NCBI GenBank assembly: GCA_016716225.1
Contig: JADJWT010000001.1
Location: 1,994,501 to 2,058,500, forward strand
DNA length: 64,000 bases
DNA from: Ignavibacteriota bacterium
GTDB taxonomy: Bacteria > Bacteroidota > Ignavibacteria > Ignavibacteriales > Melioribacteraceae
Direction: 5' to 3'
The notes below the pieces were generated by a model. It saw nothing but the letters and a program-made list of their open reading frames with translations. It ran no database searches and was not told where the DNA came from. This document shows positions 1 through 8,662 of the stretch, piece after piece. The first letter of the stretch is position 1. The number at the start of each line of letters is the position of its first letter. Both the position numbers and the translations under genes were made by a program.

Positions 1-705
1 ATCAGCGAGAAAGGAGTTAAACTTCTTCAAAATGAAAATTTAATTGATAGCAAAATTCCAGTTGAAAGATTTACAGCTGATAAAATTTATAACACTGAAC
101 ATGAGATATTAACAAATTGGTTTAGAATACATTTGCAATATATTCAAGTTAAGATCTCTAATTTAAAAACAGAATTTATTTCATCAACAACACCATTTAT
201 TCCATTAAACAAAAATGGACAAACTTTAATATCAGAAAATCTGTTGATAGAAAATTCAACTGTGACATTAATTCCCGATGGAGTTTTTTATATAAAAAGT
301 GAAAATCAAAATAAAAGTTTGCTATTCTTTCTTGAAGTTGATATGGGAACTGAATCACTTCAAAATAAAGGATTCAAATCAAACAGTATTGCTTCCAAAA
401 TCCAAAATTATCAAGCTCATTTTCAGTCAGAAAAATATTTGCGATATCAAAAAAAATGGAATACAATCTTTAATGGATTTAGATTACTCATTATAACGAA
501 CACAGCAAAAAGAAAAATTAGTATTTCGAATTTTATAAATTCTGATAGCTCAAATGATTTCGTTTGGGTAGCAGATCAATCCGAAATGTTTGAGAAAGGA
601 TTGGGTGGAAGAATTTGGTCAAGAGGAGGAAAGTTATCGATTCCGCAAGATTCTATTCTTGGTCCAACGATAAATTTTGAAGAAAGAATTATCCAGTCTA
701 AATAA
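1..705 (+). CDS. Replication-relaxation family protein, 5' truncated
   Basis: The frame is open from the first base of the window, so the N-terminus lies outside it. The first visible residues (ISEKGVKLL) look like the end of a winged-helix domain. The downstream motif PDGVFYI...FFLEVDMGTES, followed by a lysine-rich stretch and a short beta-strand, is the hallmark of the replication-relaxation family (Replic_Relax). Members are found on plasmids and integrative elements, usually near a conjugation coupling ATPase, and are thought to act in DNA processing for transfer or replication (family knowledge, no direct assay). A set of short repeats begins 80 bases downstream, which fits a replication or transfer locus. 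TTG at 133 is an internal codon rather than the start. Confidence 0.75.
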   Translation: MSEKGVKLLQNENLIDSKIPVERFTADKIYNTEHEILTNWFRIHLQYIQVKISNLKTEFISSTTPFIPLNKNGQTLISENLLIENSTVTLIPDGVFYIKSENQNKSLLFFLEVDMGTESLQNKGFKSNSIASKIQNYQAHFQSEKYLRYQKKWNTIFNGFRLLIITNTAKRKISISNFINSDSSNDFVWVADQSEMFEKGLGGRIWSRGGKLSIPQDSILGPTINFEERIIQSK

Positions 706-786
706 TATTTCAAATCAATTAGAACATAAAAAAATCATTTCTCTCATTATTATTCAATAAATTTTTGTTCGTTTAGTCATTTAAAA

Positions 787-924
787 AGTACGTTAAGTCC
801 GGCGAAAAAGTTCGTTAAATACATAAAAAAAGTACGTTAAGTAAGGAAAAACAGTACATTTAACGAACACCAAATATCCTTGTAATCCTATATAAAACAA
901 TCAGTTATAAAGAGTACGTTAATT
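787..924. repeat. Iterated AGTACGTTAAGT-type repeats
   Basis: Five related 12-mers lie in the gap after the replication-relaxation gene: AGTACGTTAAGT at 787-798 and 831-842, AGTTCGTTAAAT at 809-820, AGTACATTTAAC at 853-864 and AGTACGTTAATT at 913-924. The core ACGTTAA recurs just upstream of the Orc1/Cdc6 gene at 35991-36000. Spacing is irregular (22, 22, 22 and 60 bases from start to start). The first four being 22 apart suggests two helical turns, as for protein-binding iterons or operators. I see no convincing gene in the rest of 706-1346. Confidence 0.6.
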
Positions 925-1346
925 CGACTATATATAAATAAAGAAGTATTGATAGAAATTAATTAAATAGAATATTATTGCTTATTAAATATCATTTTAA
1001 ATTACCTTAAAACTCTAAATATTATTTATGAATTAAGATAATACTTTTGAGAATGGTTTGAGTAATTTAATATTGAATATTTTTTATTAAGTAGGAATGT
1101 TGATTTAATTAAAAACCAATTTTCAATATTCTTCAGAGACAAATGACTGCGATAAAGATAACTTCCGAATCAATAAAAAAATAGAACTATCATTAGCTTG
1201 AATATATTTTGAATTAACAGAGGTTAAAATTTTTTTGATAATTATTTTATCATTTTAGTTGAAAGTATGTTTATTATTTGAGCTGGTGTAAATTATTTTA
1301 CGCTTTTAATAAGTCTTGAGATAGTATGATAATTAGAAATACATAA

Positions 1347-1550
1347 ATAAATCCATTTGAAAGTGTTAATGTGGAATTTACTCTTTTGAAGGATTCAGTA
1401 ATTATGAATAATAGCGGTTCGACTAATGGAGGGTTATATTGTTCAAATTGTTTTTTAATTGAAAATATTTTTGGAAATAACAAAATATCGAATAATATTG
1501 CGAGAGATTCTGATTCTCATGATTTTGAGCATCAAAAATTTGCAAATTAA
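1347..1550 (+). pseudogene. Possible beta-helix protein fragment
   Basis: An open frame without a proper start encodes a segment with the asparagine-rich pattern of right-handed parallel beta-helix proteins (SVIMNNSGSTNGGLYCSNC, then ENIFGNNKISNNIA). It has no ribosome binding site and no flanking rungs, and the frame is closed by a stop at 1344. It is best read as the remnant of a larger exported protein. It could also be a chance frame in AT-rich DNA. Confidence 0.25.
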
Positions 1551-1558
1551 AAATCCGG

Positions 1559-1693
1559 TTAAATTTTTAGAGTAAATCTTCTATTACAATCTCTGCAGAT
1601 TCTTATTTTTTTTGTTCTGGTTTGTGTTTGTCTATAACCTTTCTTAGTTGTATTAGTTCCGTTGCAATACGGGCATTTGAATGGTCTTGCCAA
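1559..1693 (-). CDS. 44-residue zinc-ribbon protein (IS1 InsA-like N-terminus)
   Basis: A TTG start at 1693 sits 7 bases after a perfect AAGGAGGTGA ribosome binding site (complement of 1701-1710). The product is a single treble-clef or zinc-ribbon module: CPYC near residues 7-10 and CRDC near 33-36, separated by a basic linker, ending in RRFTLKI. This arrangement matches the zinc finger that opens IS1-type InsA and related transposase or DNA-binding proteins (family knowledge). No transposase frame follows in the same direction, so it is either a stand-alone DNA-binding peptide or the surviving end of an element. The strong ribosome binding site argues for expression. Confidence 0.6.
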   Translation of the reverse strand: MARPFKCPYCNGTNTTKKGYRQTQTRTKKIRICRDCNRRFTLKI

Positions 1694-1764
1694 TTTGTAT
1701 TCACCTCCTTATAAAAATAATTTAACATTTCCCTATATTAAATTAGAGTTGGGTCTTTACGCCT

Positions 1765-1830
1765 AAAAGTTTATAAATCGGATACGTCATTTCATGACTT
1801 ACTCATCGTAATCCGACTTTATAAACTTTT
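1765..1830. other. Long stem-loop with nested hairpin
   Basis: Arms 1765-1783 and 1811-1830 pair over about 19 bases with one bulge (AAAAGTTTATAAATCGGAT against its near complement). The loop contains a second small hairpin, GTCAT-TTC-ATGAC, at 1785-1797. No T tract follows, so a simple terminator is unlikely. Its position beside mobile-element genes allows an origin of transfer, a recombination site or a structured leader; the sequence does not decide between these. Confidence 0.5.
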
Positions 1831-1890
1831 CCCTTTTCAAGGTCGGCTAACCCAAAGAACAATAAAAAAAATCACACGAAATCCTTATTC

Positions 1891-1928
1891 CTCCAACGGG
1901 GTCTCATTAAGTGAAGACCCCGCCGGAG
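1891..1928 (+). promoter_or_regulatory. GC-rich leader hairpin before a small operon
   Basis: CTCC and GGAG close an eight-base perfect stem (CGGGGTCT at 1897-1904 with AGACCCCG at 1915-1922) around a 10-base loop. It ends 30 bases before the ATG at 1959 and stands out in AT-rich DNA. It may be a 5' leader structure controlling the two genes that follow. It lacks the U-tract of a terminator. Confidence 0.45.
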
Positions 1929-1958
1929 TTAGAAAGGTAGGGCAAGGAGGAAAAGAAA

Positions 1959-2348
1959 ATGGAATCGAAGATGTATTCAAAGAAACTTGTAAACACAATT
2001 AGGCAGATTGAAGCCGCAGAAACAATACACGAATATTTCGATGTAGTGGATTTCGGAATCGATGTAGTACTTTCTTGGTACGGAATCGTTGAAGAGTGGA
2101 ATGAAGATGAATGCAAAGTATTAAAAGACTGTTTGCTTTCAAAAGCTTATTCAGATGAAATAAAAGAAGTAGATAGAATCGTTGAATTTGAAAACGATCC
2201 GTTGCTTGCTTCGATCCCGGATAGAGAAGCTCCAAGTCTAAAACTTTTAATAATTGAACATGCGATCTGGAAGAAAGAGATGGCAAACAAGAAGAAAACC
2301 GTTGAGAATCCTAAGGATTCTCAACTAAGTGTTGAGGTGAGAAAATGA
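1959..2348 (+). CDS. Small acidic protein of unknown function
   Basis: 129 residues, preceded by AAGGAGG (1944-1950) at good spacing. The protein is predicted to be mostly helical, rich in Glu and Asp, with a paired aromatic stretch (VLSWYGIVEEWNEDE) and a lysine-rich end. There is no signal peptide, membrane segment or recognisable motif. Its stop overlaps the next start by four bases (ATGA), so the two are translationally coupled. The setting between element hairpins and a recombinase suggests an accessory protein of the mobile element. I do not recognise the family. Confidence 0.7.
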   Translation: MESKMYSKKLVNTIRQIEAAETIHEYFDVVDFGIDVVLSWYGIVEEWNEDECKVLKDCLLSKAYSDEIKEVDRIVEFENDPLLASIPDREAPSLKLLIIEHAIWKKEMANKKKTVENPKDSQLSVEVRK

Positions 2349-2620
2349 ATGGAAATAGACCGGTAAGGGTTTTTCGGGCGGGAGCGATTAAGGCTTCCGT
2401 TTTTGAAAATTCAGCGTTTGTTAAAGGGGTGAAGTCAACGATATTTAATGTGATTGTAAGTAAGACTTATAAGGATAAAGATAATAACTGGAAATCAACG
2501 AACAGTTTTTCGGTTTATTCTGAATTGCCAAAGGTTATTTTGGTTTTGCAGAAAGCTTATGAGTTTGTTGTTATAAACACTGATAAAGAAGCGGGGGAGG
2601 AAGAAGATGATGAGATGTGA
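2345..2620 (+). CDS. Small conserved element protein (IKASVFEN type)
   Basis: 91 residues, coupled to the previous gene by ATGA. It carries the pattern GAIKASVFEN...F.V.VSKTYKDKDNNWKSTNSF...LPKVILVLQKAYEF and an acidic tail (EAGEEEDDEM). I have seen this layout of beta strands followed by a helix and an acidic tail in small proteins of bacterial and archaeal plasmids and integrated elements. It is compatible with a small nucleic-acid-binding fold, but no function is established. It ends just before a 9-2-9 palindrome (2621-2640) that may serve as a shared end for this operon and the converging ATPase gene. Confidence 0.7.
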   Translation: MNGNRPVRVFRAGAIKASVFENSAFVKGVKSTIFNVIVSKTYKDKDNNWKSTNSFSVYSELPKVILVLQKAYEFVVINTDKEAGEEEDDEM

Positions 2621-2626
2621 GAAGAA

Positions 2627-5181
2627 CTAAATAGTTCTTCTTGCACAGCTTAAAATGATTTTGGGTTTTTGATGTAAGTCATTACTTGAAAGTAATGACT
2701 TTACTTTTGATTCAATTTTTTCGTTGACTGCAACAACAATGATTCTATCGAAATTTGCTTCCAAGCATTTTTTTATATTTGTTAAAATATCGGATCTTCC
2801 GGTTTCAACTTCGATAGCAATACTTATATCATTTTTTGATGCTACAACATCAACATATTTTCCGTCGCCGATTGATTTTTCAAAAGTTATATCAAAACCC
2901 TCATTCTTTAATATCTGTGCATATTTATTTTTCCAGAATTCGTGAGTTATTCCGCCTTCACGAATATCTTGTGATATTGGTTGATCGATATTTGATTTGC
3001 CAATTTTGGTTAATTTAAGTACGATAACCCTTCCGCTTTTCGTTGGAATTTCTTCGGTTTCAATGAGTTGTTTTTTGAGTAATGAATTTTTAATTCATTA
3101 CCTTTTCTTCTACTCCATTGTAATCTTGGTATCGTTCTACTACACCGGATAATTTATTTGAATGAATATCATGAAGTAAGATTTGTTCTTCCGAGGTTAT
3201 TCCAACCTCTTTACTCCGTTGGTCATCATTTTGCGGAATCTGTCTCTCTTCGGCAGTGGTTAATGTTTCAGAGGCGGAACAAGCGGAATAAGGTCTCATT
3301 AGATCACTTATCATTAGATCACTTACAGAACCCTTTCTAATAGGAATATAAGGAACATTTATGAGAAATGGTTTGTTATCTCCTTGAATTTTAGCTTAGG
3401 CTTGGCCGGTTTCAAGCCTTCCTAAAATTTTTTTATCAGAAGATTCCTAAAAGAAGTGCACTCGCTGCTGAGTTAACATCTTTTGAATCCTTAAGGTTTA
3501 ATACAATTGTACACCAAGTATTTCCACGAGCCGGTAAGGATAAAAGACTCGGGCATTGATCAATAATGATTACGGATTCTCCGAGTTCTCTGATTTCTCT
3601 TATAATTACATCGGTTATTGATTCACCGCCGACCAGATCACTTTTATCTTTGCCGATAACGTGATGAGCTTCTTCAAGAATTATTGCATGATCAAACTCC
3701 TCACGTTTTTGAGAAGGAGACGATAGTCTGTAATGATGTATCCATAATAAAATACTTTCCACTAAAAAATATTTTATCTGTATTGGTAAGGAATCCATCT
3801 CGAGTATTACTTGTTGACTTAATAAATCAACCATATTAGATTGCTGTCTTACATTGAATGTTTTCCCAGTTTCTCCGAAAGTTAAGGCACCAAGAGCTCT
3901 TAGAGTACTGCTCATCCAACTGGATTCTACCTTTACATCTGTGTGCTCAATAGTATTTAGTAAATCTTTGAGTGTCGGATAATTTACAACGGGTTTATTG
4001 CTGTATAATCCAAAATCATTGTAAGTTTTATCAAGAGCTTTTTTGTAATAAATACATTACTCCTTCACCGACAAAAGTAGCATGTGCAATTATTTCAATT
4101 AACTTTTTAACCAAGTTTTCGGAGAAGTACCCGGAGGAGGAATAAGAGGATTAAACATAAATGGAGCAACGTCTCTTCCAACTGTATAAACTCTTATATC
4201 TTTGCCAAAACTTTCAGTTACAATATCCCGGTAATTTCTTTTCCAATCCAAAACAAGAAAAGGTTTATTTTTATGTATAAAGTTCTTTAGAACTTGAAAA
4301 CATAAGTTTGTTTTGCCCGAACCCGAAGCGCCGACTATTAACACGTGTTTTATCCAGTCATTCTCTCTTAAGCAAAATGGATAAAGTTTTTTACCGGCGT
4401 ACATGATTTCTCCGATTGGGTATTCGCCTCGGACATTTTCAGCCGGAGGTGGAGCCAATAAATTATCAGCATTGTCTGAAGAAATTTCAGTATTCAAATT
4501 GTCTAAATAAAGCATATTAAGAATTTGTTCGATTTCTCTTTTGCCATCCATATCTTCAACTAAATAAGCCCGCCACAGACTATCAATTTTCTCGCCAAGT
4601 ATTGGTCTTAACTTTACACAAATATCTTCAACTAACAATTCTAAAAAACCCCCGGATAACATTTTTGATCTTCTCTGAACATTTTTATATTCGCCGAGTG
4701 TTTCAAGTAATTCTTTGTAAAGCATGTTTTGATCCTTCCAGCAATTAAGCATTTCTTTTTGTTTTTCCAATTCCAGTTTTTGAATACTTGTCTTAAAGTC
4801 GGCTCTTTTCTTTTCAACCAATTGATTTGTAAACATTGGCCAAGACTCCAGATTCATAACTCCCACATCACACTCCCTTATCATTTTGTCCAGATCTTTT
4901 ACTTGATCATCACGAATTTTACTTCTTTGTTCGATTTGAGATTTAAGATGATTTACCGTTGTTCCCAAGAAATTTAATTTATCATTTGTTATCATATCGG
5001 CTATATCGGTGCCGGATTTGTAGTTTTTATTTGTTGTTTCTAGAGTTGAGAAGTAATTTTTCTCTTTTGAATTATTTATCAAGTAATTTGAGTTTATTGG
5101 TAAGGCATAATTTTTTGAATCATTGTTTTTTATGCTTTCATATTCTTTTGTCTTTGGTAGGTATTGATAGTTGAATATCAT
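2627..5181 (-). pseudogene. HerA/DUF87-type ATPase with C-terminal nuclease-like domain, decayed
   Basis: Read across frames this is one gene. The N-terminal half (5181 to about 4105) has a long coiled region, then Walker A GASGSGKTN and FLVLDWKRN. The middle (3436-3915 and upstream) has Walker B-like AIILEEAHHV and a sensor region (IIIDQCPSLL). The C-terminal part (about 3089-2627) has EFWKNKY...GKYVDVV...IAIEVETG, the layout of a PD-(D/E)XK-like fold. It is broken by a missing A near 4105, an extra A near 4040, an extra base near 3447, a TAA at 3396-3398 and another shift near 3090. Such ATPases pump or remodel DNA in archaeal and bacterial mobile elements. ATG 5181 with GGTGA upstream is preferred over GTG 5190. 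Five lesions make real decay likely, though some may be sequencing errors. Confidence 0.7.
3296..3325. repeat. 15-bp tandem duplication inside the ATPase pseudogene
   Basis: TCATTAGATCACTTA is present twice without a gap (3296-3310, 3311-3325). It duplicates five codons in frame (SDLMI, then SDLMR). It is a recent slippage-type event in a decaying gene. Confidence 0.85.
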
Positions 5182-5237
5182 TGGTATCACCCGTAATAAA
5201 ATATTGTGATACTAGTATATAAACTTTTCGGTTTTTA

Positions 5238-5978
5238 CTACCTTTTAGTAGAAAACTCTTTAGAAAATTTTAATCTGAACTGCACATGTTCAAACTTAAC
5301 GACATCAATAAAAACCTCATGATCGCCATTCAACTTAGAATCAATATAAAAATAATTACTTAAAATATATCTAACACTACCCGGACTCTTACCAATCTCC
5401 CTAGCAATTTTCTTTATCGGAACTCTATCAAAATAATCCTCAAAAATATTAACGACAACATCCTTACAATCGGAATCAACAATAACATCTCTGCCAATAA
5501 CTTTATAACCAAAAGGAGGACGATTCATAAAACGGGCATTAGACTTTGCTTTTTCTCTTCCACGATTTATTCTCCATTGCCTAAGATCAGTCTCAAACTC
5601 AGAGAACACAGCCCTAATCTTTTGAAATGCTTTTTCAAAAGGGCTGTCAGCCTCTCGTTCATTAACCAATAATAATTTTATTCCTTTCATTGATAAGTGA
5701 GTATCAATCCAACCAAACTGCAAAGTATTTCGTGAAATGCGGTCAGACTCAGTTGCAATAACTGTACTAGGCTTATCTACATCAATACGGTCAAGAAGAT
5801 CCATCAGACCTTTTCTCTCGGTTAATTTTGTTCCGCTCATTGAATCAGTAAATTTTTCAATAATCTGAATATCATTATTCTCACAATAATTTTTAATCTC
5901 ATCGAATTGAGCATCCAAAGAATAACCTTTTGCCTGTTCACCGGTACTAACTCTTAAATACACAAAAGCTCTTCTCAT
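5238..5978 (-). CDS. Serine recombinase (resolvase/invertase family)
   Basis: 246 residues. The N-terminal resolvase domain has the catalytic serine at residue 11 (VYLRVSTGEQ) and the arginine motif DRISRN near residues 80-85. A RRINRGREKA-like segment follows (RQWRINRGREKAKS), then PPFGYKV and a helix-turn-helix stretch (IKKIAREIGKSPGSVRYIL). It is longer than classical resolvases but much shorter than the 450-550 residues of large phage integrases, and it lacks their zinc ribbon. It probably inverts, resolves or integrates the surrounding element. It overlaps the AbrB-like gene by four bases (ATGA) and is probably co-regulated with it. Confidence 0.9.
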   Translation of the reverse strand: MRRAFVYLRVSTGEQAKGYSLDAQFDEIKNYCENNDIQIIEKFTDSMSGTKLTERKGLMDLLDRIDVDKPSTVIATESDRISRNTLQFGWIDTHLSMKGIKLLLVNEREADSPFEKAFQKIRAVFSEFETDLRQWRINRGREKAKSNARFMNRPPFGYKVIGRDVIVDSDCKDVVVNIFEDYFDRVPIKKIAREIGKSPGSVRYILSNYFYIDSKLNGDHEVFIDVVKFEHVQFRLKFSKEFSTKR

Positions 5979-6196
5979 TTAATATTAACCTCCTTTAACC
6001 TAAACACCAAATCACCGCGTTCAATAAAAGCCTCAAGCACATCACCGCAAACCAAACGCAAACTTTTCGCAAGACCCCTCGGAATGGTAATCTTAAACTG
6101 ACCGTTAGATTTTTGAAATTGGATTCTGACAAGATTATCACTTAAGCGGGGAAGCCGTTTAACTATATTATTCTGGAATTTTTGAATCGCAGCCAT
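5975..6196 (-). CDS. AbrB/SpoVT-like DNA-binding protein
   Basis: 73 residues. The segment FKITIPRGLAKSLRLVCGDVLEAFIERGDLVFRL is a swapped-hairpin AbrB fold (I.IP..lak.L.l..GD.l). Such proteins bind DNA as dimers and often control their own operon. It is translationally coupled to the serine recombinase downstream, so it is the likely regulator of recombinase expression. A near-perfect 22-bp palindrome lies 16 to 37 bases upstream of its start and is a good operator candidate. Confidence 0.8.
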   Translation of the reverse strand: MAAIQKFQNNIVKRLPRLSDNLVRIQFQKSNGQFKITIPRGLAKSLRLVCGDVLEAFIERGDLVFRLKEVNIK

Positions 6197-6211
6197 ATAA
6201 ATTTTATATGT

Positions 6212-6233
6212 ATAGACTTATATATAAATCTAT
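6212..6233 (-). promoter_or_regulatory. 22-bp palindromic operator candidate
   Basis: The sequence is symmetrical about 6222.5, with arms ATAGACTTATA and TATAAATCTAT and a single mismatched pair. It overlaps the only plausible promoter of the AbrB-recombinase operon. Autoregulation by the AbrB-like dimer is an inference from position and symmetry. Confidence 0.5.
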
Positions 6234-6442
6234 CGATAAATACGGTTTAAAGAGGGCGGGGAAGTAAAGTCTAACTTACTGCCCCCAAAATTATTGAAAG
6301 AAAAAATTACTACTGAAAAATGAAAATTAAAATATTACTACAAACAAATGATAAAATAAAATCATCACTAAAAAATAGAGATTACCATTTACAAATAAGG
6401 GAAGTAATTTTCCACTCTTAAGTAATAAAAATATAATTTAAT

Positions 6443-7375
6443 TTAAATTTCAACAAAATTTAACAGACATTCATTTTCTTCATTTACTATTTCTTGATAA
6501 ACATTTTTAATAACCTGAAACCTTTCAGAATTTAAAGGTACTATCTCCTTCCTATCCTTATGACCATTTTTGAATACTTTCAAATAACTTTGTGGTTTAT
6601 GAGTATTGATATAAGCAGGGTGATAGTACTTAAATAAAATTTCATTTTCATTTATATTAATGCGCCATTCCCAGCTTATTACTTGTGTTTCTATATTCCT
6701 CTTACAAACCACATTACTGAAATTACTTTTCAGCCAAGTATTGTCTTCTGCCCTAAACGTATTCAAATCATCAACGGGTTGAATGTTTCTAGTTAATAAT
6801 TCATTATGCTGAAAATTTGATTCGAGTTTAGAATTTGTTAATGTGTTAAAAAATTTCAACAATTCGGTTACCTTATTTTTTACTTTGGTTTTCCTAATAT
6901 ATTTTTGTTTGATTTCAAAAAATGTATTTTCACCTCTAATAAAAAGATAATATCGAATGAGCAATTGGTTTTTCGTTACATTAGTTACGAGTATTGCAAG
7001 AAAAAAATCTAAAATATAATTAGGATTATTTACATCACTAAAATAACTTCTTATATCACCGGTACTTAATTCCCCAAGTCCATTGCAATGATGGCTGTGC
7101 CAAGAACCAATATGATTAACTTTATCATCAAATAACTCAATTGTTTTGAATACTTTTTCTTGATAATTCCAATCCGGGTATAAATGAGTTTTTGATTTAC
7201 TATCATTTATTCCAGAATCAATATAAGACTCAACATTAATTTCAAAATGGTTATTAATTTTTGAAATATTACCGATTAGTTTTCCGCCTTCTTCAACATC
7301 TGAACTTGATACTGTATAATAAATCCGGTCAAAAACTTCATCTGATATTTTAACTATTAAATTATTTGTATGCAT
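6443..7375 (-). CDS. JAB/MPN-domain metallopeptidase of a ubiquitin-like operon
   Basis: 310 residues. The N-terminal half has the JAMM zinc site: Glu29 in VEEGGKLIG, H93 and H95 in GSWHSHHCNGL, and S104 and D107 in LSTGD. The HSHHCNGL form is the one seen in bacterial JAB proteins encoded beside E1 and E2 genes. The expected role is to process or remove a ubiquitin-like protein. The C-terminal half (about 170-310) is not recognised and could bind substrate. It is the last gene of the operon, 11 bases after the E1 gene. It corresponds to BilD in Bil-type anti-phage systems by gene order, which is an inference rather than a proven orthology. Confidence 0.88.
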   Translation of the reverse strand: MHTNNLIVKISDEVFDRIYYTVSSSDVEEGGKLIGNISKINNHFEINVESYIDSGINDSKSKTHLYPDWNYQEKVFKTIELFDDKVNHIGSWHSHHCNGLGELSTGDIRSYFSDVNNPNYILDFFLAILVTNVTKNQLLIRYYLFIRGENTFFEIKQKYIRKTKVKNKVTELLKFFNTLTNSKLESNFQHNELLTRNIQPVDDLNTFRAEDNTWLKSNFSNVVCKRNIETQVISWEWRININENEILFKYYHPAYINTHKPQSYLKVFKNGHKDRKEIVPLNSERFQVIKNVYQEIVNEENECLLNFVEI

Positions 7376-7386
7376 TAGCCTTATTC

Positions 7387-8271
7387 CTATAGTTTGATTG
7401 GTTCTAGAGTTCTATTACAACTACATTCTTTCATAGGAGCAAATAAAAATTGTTTTGCTTCAAAATGTTTTTCAAAAATATTCTTTGCCGGTCTATTTGA
7501 CCAAATAATCCAATTTGAATCCAATAACGGTAGTTTATTCTCTTCTGAATTTCTTAATAAAACCGAGAGTGCCATTCTTGACTGAATTAATGAAACCATT
7601 TGAATATCAATAGATAATCCAGAAGCTTTAAAATCTGCATCGTTCAAACCATAATTTCTTTTTTCTTCTTCAGACGTTAATCCTAAATCTTCATCTTTTA
7701 GATTAAGATCATTCAAAGCTGCATATAACTCTAAACATCTATAACAACCGGTTTTATATGGGATATAGGCAAAAATTTCCCCGCCAATACCTGTTCTAAA
7801 AACAGAAGCGGTAACAAAGGGTATTTTTGCTTCGACACAAATATCATTAATGTACTCTCGTACTGAGTTTTTATCAGGGCATGAAAGAACAAGATGTGAA
7901 CTTTTTACCGAATCAATAAAATTTTCAGAATGCATTATATCTTCCGCAAATGAACTTACATTTGCGGAAGGGTTTCTATCAAGTATCCATTCCTTTTGAA
8001 TATCAACTTTTAATCGGCCTAAGTCCTTTCTTTGACGGGGATGCTTGACTAAATTAATTCCATCAAGAGTATCGGGATCATAAAGATCCCAATTTCTGAT
8101 TCCGTTCATCGTTAAGTTGTCGCAAATAGGTGCTCCGCCGCTTCCCAATCCGACGATTGTAATTTTAATATCATCGAAAATATCCGGATTAAGCAGATAT
8201 TCAATCCTATCGAACTGCAATGTCTTCAATATGTTTGTGTGAATCTTTACCCGGCCATTCTTCTTTTCCAT
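7387..8271 (-). CDS. ThiF/E1-like adenylyltransferase
   Basis: About 294 residues from ATG 8271, which has GGAGAAGAA just upstream; a further ATG lies at 8289. It shows the Rossmann glycine loop IVGLGSGGAP, then DPDTLDGINLVKHPRQRKDLGRLKV (the D...N...R...G..K pattern that binds ATP in E1 enzymes). Cysteines in GCYRC near the middle and ECSC at the end are candidate metal ligands or the thioester site. It would adenylate the C-terminus of a ubiquitin-like protein. It overlaps the E2 gene by 65 bases, so expression is tightly coupled. By position it is equivalent to BilC. Confidence 0.88.
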   Translation of the reverse strand: MEKKNGRVKIHTNILKTLQFDRIEYLLNPDIFDDIKITIVGLGSGGAPICDNLTMNGIRNWDLYDPDTLDGINLVKHPRQRKDLGRLKVDIQKEWILDRNPSANVSSFAEDIMHSENFIDSVKSSHLVLSCPDKNSVREYINDICVEAKIPFVTASVFRTGIGGEIFAYIPYKTGCYRCLELYAALNDLNLKDEDLGLTSEEEKRNYGLNDADFKASGLSIDIQMVSLIQSRMALSVLLRNSEENKLPLLDSNWIIWSNRPAKNIFEKHFEAKQFLFAPMKECSCNRTLEPIKL

Positions 8272-8662
8272 TTCTTCTCCAAATATCATATTTATTTAAC
8301 CAAACTGCTGTTCTGGCAACTACGTATGCAAGGGAATATACTGAACTCCAATGATCTGGTCTCATAATACAGAGATTACCTGCATAATACTTATGAGGAC
8401 ATTCTTCATCAATTTCAAAATCAATTAATTCTATAATAGGGATTTCATATGGATAAGAATCTGTAACAGATATTCGAACATTATAAGAATTGTTTAGATT
8501 TGTAGTCAACAAACCTCTTACAGAAGTTATTTTCTTATCAATACCATAAAATTCGAATTGCGGAAAGAACATTTTAAGTTTTCTTTTTTCAGCGATAATT
8601 CTTGGTTCTAGAAAATCACTTCCTATAAATAATATATCACGGTTAACTTGTATTCCTTGCAT
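8207..8662 (-). CDS. E2-like ubiquitin-conjugating protein
   Basis: 151 residues with a UBC-like core: strands around FYGIDKK...VRISVTDSYPYEIPIIEL, the YP.E.P element, then CPHKYYAGNLCIMRPDHWSSVYSLAYVVARTAVWL. Cys98 in GNLCIM is the expected catalytic cysteine, and the W-rich helix after it is typical of bacterial E2 proteins next to JAB and ThiF genes. It would carry the activated ubiquitin-like protein from E1 to a target. It overlaps the small upstream gene by 20 bases. By order it is equivalent to BilB. Confidence 0.85.
   Translation of the reverse strand: MQGIQVNRDILFIGSDFLEPRIIAEKRKLKMFFPQFEFYGIDKKITSVRGLLTTNLNNSYNVRISVTDSYPYEIPIIELIDFEIDEECPHKYYAGNLCIMRPDHWSSVYSLAYVVARTAVWLNKYDIWRRNGKEEWPGKDSHKHIEDIAVR

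Noticed and set aside
1298..1483. 61-residue minus-strand hydrophobic frame
   Set aside because: No ribosome binding site, and it overlaps a plus-strand beta-helix-like frame; looks like a chance frame.
2676..2701. 12-bp stem with two-base loop that looks like a terminator
   Set aside because: It lies inside the reconstructed C-terminal coding part of the HerA-type gene and has no T tract in either transcript direction.
3436..3915. Separate 159-residue ATPase gene
   Set aside because: It is the middle part of the HerA-type gene; frames upstream and downstream join to it through small indels.
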